Source: Lentzea sp. (GTDB taxonomy: Bacteria; Actinomycetota; Actinomycetes; Mycobacteriales; Pseudonocardiaceae). Taken from it: a stretch of 11,048 nucleotides of DNA. This document shows positions 5,825-11,048 of the stretch, piece by piece; the stretch's first letter is position 1, and every line of letters starts with the position of its first letter. Both the position numbers and the translations under genes were made by a program. The stretch is taken from positions 1 to 11,048 of the forward strand of contig JASLAV010001231.1 of NCBI GenBank assembly GCA_030146905.1. The letters run 5' to 3'. The notes under the pieces were generated by a model, which was given only the letters and a program-made list of their open reading frames with translations, searched no databases and was not told the origin of the DNA.

Positions 5825-6646
5825 TCAAACATCCCTTTTGCCGTCAATGGTCTGGGCCAATTTCGACGCAGATCCTCCTTCCGGGGCCGGGAGGAACGCG
5901 GCCTTCCGCGCGGCGCGGCGCAGCGTCCGGAGCAGCACCGACCCCGTCACCGCGACGAGCAGCGCGGTGGTCACGGCCCTGCCCAGGTCCCAGCCGAGCG
6001 ACGTCGCGAGGGTGAACGCTGCCAGCTTCACGAGGTTCGCGCCCGCCGAGGCGTCCGGGTCGAAGCTCACCGACGTGCCCTCACCGACCGCGAACGGCCA
6101 GAACGACAGGTTCAGCAGGAACCCGTAGACCAGCGAGCTGACGACGCCGTAGGCCGCGAGGAGCGCGATCTCGGCCTTGCCGCGCCACTGCGGGAGCAGA
6201 CCGGCACCGAGGGCGACCCAGGCCGCGCCGAGCATCTGGTACGGCAGCCACGGGCCGACGCCGCCGGTGAGCAGGGCGGAGGCGAACAACGTCGTGTTGC
6301 CCAGCACGAACCCGAAGCCGGGCCCGAACACCCTGCCGCCCAGCACCACCAGGAAGAAGATCGTCTCGATGCCCGCCGTGCCCGCGCCGAGCGGCCGGAT
6401 CGCGGCACCGAGCGCGGACAGCACGCCGAGCATCGCGATCGCCTTGGAGTCCATGCCGTTGTCGCTCAGCTCCGCCAGCACGACGGCCAGCACCAGCGGC
6501 AACAGCAGCGCGAACGTCCACGGCGCGTCGCCGCCGTGCGCGATGTCGCTGGACGGCGCCACGAACAGCGGCCACGTGAACGCCGCCAGCCCGATCACCC
6601 CGGACACCGCCAGGGCGACCGCGGACCTGCGCCGGATCGCGATCAC
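5825..6646 (-). CDS. ECF transporter S component (substrate-binding membrane subunit)
   Basis: A 273-residue membrane protein with about six or seven hydrophobic spans (8-28, 43-60, 68-88, 92-125, 127-152, 158-181, 203-240) and a basic cytoplasmic tail. The core follows the usual S-component plan: a short R-P-x-G segment (84-87), GGRVFGPGFGFVLGNTT at 103-119, and the GPWLPYQMLG motif at 130-139 resembling vitamin-specific S subunits. The S component gives the importer its substrate specificity. The GTG at 6646 is chosen over an upstream ATG because it overlaps the ATPase stop (GTGA) and has GAGG 7 bases before it. The likely substrate, cobalamin or another corrinoid (a CbrT-like role), is inferred only from the neighbouring toroid and DUF4430-like proteins. 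Confidence 0.85.
   Translation of the reverse strand: MIAIRRRSAVALAVSGVIGLAAFTWPLFVAPSSDIAHGGDAPWTFALLLPLVLAVVLAELSDNGMDSKAIAMLGVLSALGAAIRPLGAGTAGIETIFFLVVLGGRVFGPGFGFVLGNTTLFASALLTGGVGPWLPYQMLGAAWVALGAGLLPQWRGKAEIALLAAYGVVSSLVYGFLLNLSFWPFAVGEGTSVSFDPDASAGANLVKLAAFTLATSLGWDLGRAVTTALLVAVTGSVLLRTLRRAARKAAFLPAPEGGSASKLAQTIDGKRDV
5846..5861 (-). promoter_or_regulatory. candidate DasR-responsive element (dre)
   Basis: ATTGGCCCAGACCATT on the minus strand matches 12 of 16 positions of the known dre consensus A(C/G)TGGTCTAGACCA(C/G)T. DasR is the GntR-type repressor of N-acetylglucosamine and chitin genes in actinomycetes, and a GH20 hexosaminidase is a typical target. The site ends 67 bases upstream of the GH20 GTG, inside the last codons of the upstream ECF S-component gene. 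The match is imperfect and falls in coding sequence, so chance is possible. No convincing -10/-35 pair was seen between it and the start. Confidence 0.35.
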
Positions 6647-8199
6647 AGGGCAGCCTCGACGTCGGCGACCGTGAGCCACGGGCCGAGGATCTTGCCGACC
6701 TGGGGCGCGAAGATCGGCGACGACGTGACGACCTCGCGCGCCGGGCCGTCCGCGACGACCTCGCCCTCCGCCATCACGACCACGCGGGTGGCGTACTCGG
6801 CGACGAACTCCACGTCGTGCGTGGCGAGCACGACCGCGGTGCCGAGGTCTGTCAGCACCGCGGCGAGCGCTTCCTTCGCAGGGTAGTCGAGGCCGCGCGT
6901 CGGTTCGTCGAGCAGCAGCACGTCCGGGGCACCGGTCAGCATCACGGCGAGCACGAGCGCGAGCCGCTGGCCTTCGGACAGATCACGCGGGTGCGCGTCC
7001 TGGGGAACGGAGGCCAGACCGTCCAGCAGCTTCCCGCACGTTCCGGCCGGCTGCCCGCTCTCCTGGTCGGCCTGCGCGCACTCCTGCGCGACGGTCTCCA
7101 GGTAGAGCAGGTCGGACGGCTGCTGCGGGACCAGCGCCACCCTCCGGCGCCGGTCGGCGGGCTTCAGCGTCCTCGGGTCGGCGCCGCCGACGGTGACGGT
7201 GCCGGACGTGCGCCTGCCGCTGCCCTGCACCGCCCACAGCAGCGACGACTTGCCGGAGCCGTTGCGCCCCATCACCGCGACCCGTTCGCCGGCGCCGACG
7301 GTGAGCGAGACTCCCCGCACAGCCTGGACATCGCCGTACCGCACCACGACGTCGCGCGCCTCCAGCACCGGCGTGCCGGGTGACGGGGCTTCGGCCACGG
7401 GTTCGGTGAGCCGCGAACGCAGAGGTGCCGCGACCCGGCGTGCGTCGCGGACCGAGACCGGCACCGGTGACCAGCCCGCGACCCGCGCCAGCCGCACGAC
7501 GGGTGGCGCGACCGGTGCGTCGGCGAGCACCTCACCGACGTCGCCGATCGTGCCTTCCGGCAGCAGGAGCGCGCGATCGGCGTACTGCGCGACCCGTTCC
7601 AGGCGGTGCTCGGCGATCACGACGGTCATGCCCAGGTCGTGCACGAGTCGTTGCACGGCAGCGAGGACGTCCTCGGCGGCGCCGGGGTCGAGTGCCGAGG
7701 TGGGTTCGTCGAGGACGAGGACCTTCGGGTGCGCCGTGAGGGCCGCGCCGATCGCGACGCGTTGCTGCTGACCGCCGGACAGTGTCGCGAGTGGACGGTC
7801 GCGGAGCGGGGCGAGTCCGAGCAGGTCGAGGGTTTCCTCGACGCGTTTGCGCATCACGTCGTTCGGGAGGCCCAGTGACTCCATCGAGTAGGCGAGCTCG
7901 TCCTCGACGTTGTCCGCGACGAAACCCGCGACCGGGTCCTGCCCGACGAACCCCACCACGTCGGCCAGCTCCCGCGGCGGGAACCGGGAGGTGTCGCGGC
8001 CGTCGACCAGCACGCGTCCGGCGAGGGTGCCGCCGCTGAAGTGCGGGACCAGGCCGTTGACCGCGCGCAGGAACGTCGACTTGCCGGAGCCGGTGCGGCC
8101 GACGACCAGGCACAGTTCGCCTTCGGGGATCTCCGTGGAGATGCCGTGGAGAACCGGCTTCTCGGCGTAGGTGATCGTGACGTCCTCGAACCTGATCAT
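6643..8199 (-). CDS. ECF transporter ATPase, two fused ABC domains
   Basis: A 518-residue cytoplasmic protein with two ABC ATPase domains in tandem, equivalent to EcfA and EcfA' in one chain, powering the ECF importer. Domain 1 (about 1-225) has Walker A GRTGSGKS at 34-41, Q-loop Gln87, signature LSGGQQQR at 140-147, Walker B ending in Asp164-Glu165 and switch His198. Domain 2 (about 278-500) has Walker A GRNGSGKS at 311-318, Q-loop near 359-360, signature LSEGQ at 407-411, Walker B with Asp431-Glu432 and switch His461. The second signature has Glu in place of the first of the two Gly. ATG 8199 is chosen because MIRFEDVTI is the normal domain start, AGGGA lies just upstream, and it overlaps the T-component stop (ATGA). 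The upstream in-frame extension is shadow sequence. Confidence 0.95.
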   Translation of the reverse strand: MIRFEDVTITYAEKPVLHGISTEIPEGELCLVVGRTGSGKSTFLRAVNGLVPHFSGGTLAGRVLVDGRDTSRFPPRELADVVGFVGQDPVAGFVADNVEDELAYSMESLGLPNDVMRKRVEETLDLLGLAPLRDRPLATLSGGQQQRVAIGAALTAHPKVLVLDEPTSALDPGAAEDVLAAVQRLVHDLGMTVVIAEHRLERVAQYADRALLLPEGTIGDVGEVLADAPVAPPVVRLARVAGWSPVPVSVRDARRVAAPLRSRLTEPVAEAPSPGTPVLEARDVVVRYGDVQAVRGVSLTVGAGERVAVMGRNGSGKSSLLWAVQGSGRRTSGTVTVGGADPRTLKPADRRRRVALVPQQPSDLLYLETVAQECAQADQESGQPAGTCGKLLDGLASVPQDAHPRDLSEGQRLALVLAVMLTGAPDVLLLDEPTRGLDYPAKEALAAVLTDLGTAVVLATHDVEFVAEYATRVVVMAEGEVVADGPAREVVTSSPIFAPQVGKILGPWLTVADVEAAL

Positions 8200-9227
8200 G
8201 CTTCCCTCACGATCGCCAGCGGCAGCAACGCCACCAGCACTCCCAGAGCGGGCACCAGCGGCAGCTCCGGCGCGGCCAGCGGCACCGTCGACGGCGACAG
8301 CGCCGGGGCTGCCGAGAACACCAGCACGACCGCCCCCGTCAGTCCGCTCAACGCCACCCCGACCGCCCGAGGGGTCCACCTGTCCGGCCGATAACGCGTG
8401 CGCGGCACCCGGCGTGCTCCCACCCGCAGGCCGGCGATCGCCAGCACACCACCGACCGCGAGCAGCGGCCAGCCGGAGTAGGCATCGGCGAGCAACCCGT
8501 ACGTGCCGATGCAGAACCCGAACAGCCCCGCCAGCACCAGCGTCCCGGTGAGCGCCCGGTCCTTGCGGGAGATCCCCGCCGTGCGGCCGTAGCCGCGCGA
8601 GTCCATCGACGCGGCCAGCACCAGGGACCGGTCCAGGGCGTCTTCCAGCACCGGCACCAGCATCGTGCGGATCGCCCGCACCCCGCGGGCCGTGTCACCG
8701 CGCAGCTGCCGCGCTCGCCGGACCGAACGAGCGGACGCGACCAGCTGCGGTGCGACGGTCAGCGCGACCACCACGGCCACGCTCACCTCGTACAACGCGG
8801 CCGGGAGCGAGCGGAGCAGGCGTCTCGGGTTCGCGAGGGCGTTGGCGGCGCCGACGCAGCTGAGGATCGTCGCGAGGAGCAGGCCCTGGTACAGCGCGAA
8901 GACCAGCCCTTCCGCGCTGACGGGACCGCCGACGCGGATGCCCTGCGCCCAGTCCGGCAGCGGGACCCTCGGCAACGTGAAGAGGATCGTCGGACCCGCG
9001 ACGCCGCCGAGGAACACGTGCAGGACGACGCGCAGGCCGATGACCAGCAGGCCGAACTTGAGGAACACGCCGTAGGTGCCCGCCCACGGCGTGTTCGCCC
9101 GGCAGGTCACGACGACCACGCCCGCCACGGCGAGGACCAGGCCCAGCACCAGCGGGTTCGTCGTGCGGCTGGCGGCGGTGGCCAGGCCGAGGGCCCAGAG
9201 CCACCACGCGCCGGAGTGGAGCCTCAC
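8196..9227 (-). CDS. ECF transporter T component (CbiQ/EcfT family)
   Basis: A 343-residue membrane scaffold that couples the ATPases to the S component. The two coupling motifs expected of EcfT are present: RARQLRG at 171-177 and SMDSRGYG at 207-214. Hydrophobic spans occur near 8-20, 25-41, 54-75, 103-130, 143-162 and then four more after residue 225. Typical EcfT proteins are about 265 residues, so roughly 80 residues of extra membrane segments follow the second motif. The GTG at 9227 overlaps the stop of the preceding stalked protein gene (GTGA) and has GAGGA just upstream; the very long in-frame extension upstream is not coding, since it covers the Pro-rich stalk of the neighbouring gene in another frame. 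Confidence 0.92.
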   Translation of the reverse strand: MRLHSGAWWLWALGLATAASRTTNPLVLGLVLAVAGVVVVTCRANTPWAGTYGVFLKFGLLVIGLRVVLHVFLGGVAGPTILFTLPRVPLPDWAQGIRVGGPVSAEGLVFALYQGLLLATILSCVGAANALANPRRLLRSLPAALYEVSVAVVVALTVAPQLVASARSVRRARQLRGDTARGVRAIRTMLVPVLEDALDRSLVLAASMDSRGYGRTAGISRKDRALTGTLVLAGLFGFCIGTYGLLADAYSGWPLLAVGGVLAIAGLRVGARRVPRTRYRPDRWTPRAVGVALSGLTGAVVLVFSAAPALSPSTVPLAAPELPLVPALGVLVALLPLAIVREA

Positions 9228-9991
9228 GCGTCCTCGGTGCCGCGGCGGCGACGTGCCACCACCAGCCCCGCCACGACCAGCGCCGCGATCACCAGTGCGC
9301 CGAGCGCGGTCCACAGCCAGTTGGTGTCCGCCTCCTCCCGCGCCACCGGGGTGCTGCGGTCGGGCACGACCGGCGTCTCGCTCACGGATGACGTGGACGA
9401 CGAAGCAGGCGACTCCGACACCGGTGCCGCTGAAGAAGAAGGCAGCGGCGCCGTGGTCGTCGTCGTGGCCGATGTCGTTGTCACGGCGGGAGGTTGCCGG
9501 ACGACCGGGGGCTGACCGGCCGGTGGTGGAGGCGGCGGCTGAGGTGCGGGCGGAGGCGCCGGAGCCGCGGGTGGCGCGATGCCGGGTTGCTCTCCCGCGC
9601 CGAACGCCCAGCCCTCCACGGTTCCGCGTGACGGCACGTAGGTCGCGGCACCCTGGTTGCTGTACGACCACGCCCCACCGGCCGGCGCGTGCCAGTACGA
9701 CCAGTACGCCGTGGTGGGTGAGGCGTTGACGCACCTGTCCGCGTCCGCACCGGGTTTTCCGTTGATGCGGCAGACGAACCCGGGCTGCCGTGACGCGTAG
9801 GTGAAGCCGAAACCGGCGGCCGTCAGCGCGGCCGATCCCGAAGCCGGACTGCCAGGCGCGCAACCCTGCTGCACGCCTCCCCCGAGGCCGCGGAAGTCGA
9901 CGACGACGGTCACGCCGTCACATCCCGCGGCCCGCGCCGGCACCGGTGCGAACGCGATCAGCAGTGCCAGCGCGAAGAGGAGCCTTGTCAC
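9224..9991 (-). CDS. membrane-anchored DUF4430-like (transcobalamin C-terminal-like) protein
   Basis: A 255-residue exported protein. A signal peptide covers 1-21 (ends PARA). A compact domain at 22-135 holds four cysteines (24, 44, 74, 87) that could form two disulfides, and the motif order FTY-x-x-R-Q-P-G-F-V-C-R-I-N-G, YWSYWHA, WSYSNQGAATYVP, GTVEGWAFGAG. The order G-x-V-x-x-ING, YW-x-[YF], G-x-x-TY-x-P is what DUF4430 and the C-terminal beta domain of transcobalamin/intrinsic factor show. A proline stalk (139-168) and a Ser/Thr stalk (170-215) follow, then a membrane helix (225-246) and the RRRR stop-transfer. There is no LPXTG-like motif. The GTG start overlaps the preceding stop (GTGA). 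Its domain is a paralogue of the next gene upstream. Ligand binding is inferred. Confidence 0.8.
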   Translation of the reverse strand: MTRLLFALALLIAFAPVPARAAGCDGVTVVVDFRGLGGGVQQGCAPGSPASGSAALTAAGFGFTYASRQPGFVCRINGKPGADADRCVNASPTTAYWSYWHAPAGGAWSYSNQGAATYVPSRGTVEGWAFGAGEQPGIAPPAAPAPPPAPQPPPPPPAGQPPVVRQPPAVTTTSATTTTTAPLPSSSAAPVSESPASSSTSSVSETPVVPDRSTPVAREEADTNWLWTALGALVIAALVVAGLVVARRRRGTEDA

Positions 9992-10128
9992 GGAGTGGCG
10001 CCCGGAGCGGTGCCCGCGCCGAACGCCCAGCCGTCGACGGTGCCCGGTGCCGGGTCGTGGCTGCCGGCGCCGGAGGTGCCGTAGCTCCAGGTGCCGCCGG
10101 GCGTGGCGTGCCAGTACGACCAGTACGC
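9594..10128 (-). repeat. paralogous sequence blocks in the two DUF4430-like genes
   Basis: Two exact blocks recur in the neighbouring genes: 20 bases at 9594-9613 and 10013-10032 (coding the GWAFGAG region), and 23 bases at 9687-9709 and 10106-10128 (coding AYWSYWHA). The spacing and order are the same in both genes, which shows a tandem duplication of the domain with later addition or loss of the stalk and anchor. Confidence 0.8.
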
Positions 10129-10401
10129 GCTGGTGGGCGCGCCGTTGCACGGGTTCGGCAGCGCGTTGATCCTGCACACGAACCCCGGCTGACGCGGCAC
10201 GAAGGCGTAGGTGAAGCCCGCGCCGGTCAGCGCGGTCAGCCCGGTGGCCGGATCACCCGTGGCGCAGCCGGTCTGGACACCGCCGCCGAGCGAGCCGAAG
10301 TCCACGACGACCCGCACGCCCGCACAGGGAACGGCCGAGGCGGGAGACGGGACGGCGAACGTGCTCGCCACCAGGGCGAGGACAGCGAGAACGCGACGCA
10401 T
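9988..10401 (-). CDS. secreted DUF4430-like (transcobalamin C-terminal-like) protein
   Basis: A 137-residue protein with a signal peptide (1-23, ending ASA) and then only the small four-cysteine domain (Cys26, 46, 76, 85). It is a clear paralogue of the stalked neighbour: both share VVVDF, LGGGVQ.GC, RQPGFVCRIN, AYWSYWHA, W-S-Y and GT-V-[ED]-GWAFGAG in the same order. It has no stalk, membrane helix or sorting signal, so it should be released or held by a partner protein. ATG 10401 gives the canonical signal peptide, has GGAAGG at 10417-10412, and overlaps the preceding stop by one base (TGATG). Its stop overlaps the next GTG. A role as a capture or lid domain partnering with the toroid protein is inferred from context and fold analogy. 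Confidence 0.78.
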   Translation of the reverse strand: MRRVLAVLALVASTFAVPSPASAVPCAGVRVVVDFGSLGGGVQTGCATGDPATGLTALTGAGFTYAFVPRQPGFVCRINALPNPCNGAPTSAYWSYWHATPGGTWSYGTSGAGSHDPAPGTVDGWAFGAGTAPGATP

Positions 10402-11048
10402 CAGGCACCGACCTTCCGACGACGGGAGACGACGAGCAGAACGGCGCCGGCGAGCACCGCGAACGATCCGAACACCGTCAGCGGCACGGCCTGGTCGGGA
10501 CCGGTGGCGGCGAGCGGCGGATCGGCGGGGGTCTCGGGACCCGCCGGAGCGGGACCGGCGGGAGGAGCGGGCTCGACGGAGGTCGTGGGCGGCGCGGTGG
10601 TGCAGTCGATCGCGGGCACCCCGGCCGTCGCGGACGAGGCGGACACCTCGGCGAGGCTCTTCCTGGCCAGACCGAGCATGCCCTGCACGGTCGAGCGCAC
10701 GGCCGTGCCGGCGTCGAAACCCTTGCCGTCGAACGCGATCGCGCCGCGCTGGGCCGCAGGTGCGGTGCACCCGATCTGCAGCGATCGCAGGAACGCGACG
10801 GCCTTGTCGGCGGCGGCCGTGCGGCCACCGGCGACGAGGGCACCGACCGCGAGACCCGTGGTGTTGGCGTTCGTCGGCGGTGTCATGGCCTCGAACCCGC
10901 CGTCCGCCCGCTGCCGTGCCACGAGCCAGTCGAGCGCCTTGGCGGACGCGGTCTTCTCCCCCGCCGCCAGCAAGGCCTGCAGCACCTGGGCGGTTCCGTC
11001 CACATCGGACTTGCAGACCTGCTCGCCGAACACGATCGGGAACCCGCC
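10401..11048 (-). CDS. surface-anchored alpha/alpha-toroid protein (prenyltransferase/squalene oxidase repeats), 5' end missing
   Basis: The visible 215 C-terminal residues are open to the right edge (reading GGFPIVFGEQVC at the edge), so the start is outside the window. Helical-pair repeats are visible: DGTAQVLQALLAAG with ALDWLVARQRADGGF (17-52), TTGLAVGALVAGG with KAVAFLRSLQIGC (63-94), and TAVRSTVQGMLGLARKSL (115-132). The Q-x-x-DGGF turn is typical of the alpha/alpha toroid of prenyltransferases, squalene cyclases and the transcobalamin alpha domain. Three cysteines (12, 94, 149) are present. A Pro/Ala-rich linker (150-178) leads to LAATG (179-183), a hydrophobic span (189-208) and the tail SRRRKVGA, a complete sortase signal. 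It is the first visible gene of the operon. Catalysis is unlikely for an exported toroid; a ligand-binding role is inferred. Confidence 0.82.
   Translation of the reverse strand, partial: GGFPIVFGEQVCKSDVDGTAQVLQALLAAGEKTASAKALDWLVARQRADGGFEAMTPPTNANTTGLAVGALVAGGRTAAADKAVAFLRSLQIGCTAPAAQRGAIAFDGKGFDAGTAVRSTVQGMLGLARKSLAEVSASSATAGVPAIDCTTAPPTTSVEPAPPAGPAPAGPETPADPPLAATGPDQAVPLTVFGSFAVLAGAVLLVVSRRRKVGA
10500..10514 (-). other. LAATG sortase recognition motif
   Basis: Codons for LAATG lie 32 codons before the stop, followed by a hydrophobic helix and an RRRK tail. The LAxTG form is the pattern known for class E sortases of actinomycetes, in contrast to the classical LPxTG. It predicts covalent attachment of the toroid protein to peptidoglycan. 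Confidence 0.75.

Noticed and set aside
5624..6886. Open frame of 420 codons on the plus strand
   Set aside because: It runs antisense across GH20, the S component and the ATPase end and has low-complexity Arg/His/Gln composition. No coherent domain is visible.
8200..8379. Sixty-residue N-terminal extension of the double ATPase
   Set aside because: The extension is Gly/Arg/Ala-rich shadow sequence overlapping the T component. The ATG at 8199 starts a normal ABC domain and has a ribosome-binding site.
9390..9580. Low-complexity repeats resembling a tandem array
   Set aside because: These are the codons of the Pro-rich and Ser/Thr-rich stalk, not a CRISPR array or satellite; there is no fixed unit or spacer structure.
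9228..9863. N-terminal extension of the T component by 212 codons
   Set aside because: The extension overlaps the stalked DUF4430-like gene in another frame and has no signal or domain. GTG 9227 fits the overlap pattern of the operon.

Overview
This 11 kb window is very GC-rich and uses many GTG starts and GTGA/ATGA stop-start overlaps. It reads as a chromosomal segment of a high-GC actinomycete, probably of the Pseudonocardiaceae type (Lentzea, Saccharothrix or Amycolatopsis-like); that placement is inferred from gene style, not from a marker gene. I see no rRNA, tRNA, insertion sequence, prophage gene or CRISPR array. Genes are tightly packed and no gene-free gap reaches 300 bases.

Left part, plus strand (1-2162): the last codons of an FAD-linked oxidase, an alpha/beta hydrolase, then a short unit of three genes. 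These are an OhrR-like MarR regulator whose start codon seems to lie at the transcript 5' end next to a palindromic operator candidate, a DUF5313-type membrane protein translationally coupled to it, and a small DUF4383-like membrane protein. The last gene overlaps surE tail to tail by 38 bases.

Everything from 2125 to the right edge is on the minus strand. In transcription order from the right edge: (i) a surface protein with alpha/alpha-toroid (prenyltransferase/squalene oxidase) repeats and a class-E-type sortase signal LAATG, cut by the window edge; (ii) two paralogous secreted DUF4430-like domain proteins, one soluble and one on a Pro/Ser/Thr-rich stalk with a C-terminal membrane anchor; (iii) a complete energy-coupling factor (ECF) importer made of a T component, a double ATPase and an S component. 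All five junctions overlap by 1 or 4 bases. Next come (iv) a secreted GH20 beta-N-acetylhexosaminidase with a chitin-binding module, (v) a small acidic protein, (vi) a strong GC-rich hairpin, and (vii) a two-gene unit of a PfkB sugar kinase and SurE.

The most interesting system is the right-hand operon. Animal intrinsic factor and transcobalamin are built from an alpha/alpha barrel plus a small C-terminal beta domain, the fold family covered by DUF4430 (transcobalamin-like C-terminal). Here those two modules appear as separate exported proteins anchored at the cell surface, and are tightly coupled to an ECF vitamin importer. The inference is a bacterial surface capture-and-import system, with cobalamin or another corrinoid as leading substrate. 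The sequence in the window does not prove the substrate, and the operon promoter, where a cobalamin riboswitch could sit, lies beyond the right edge.
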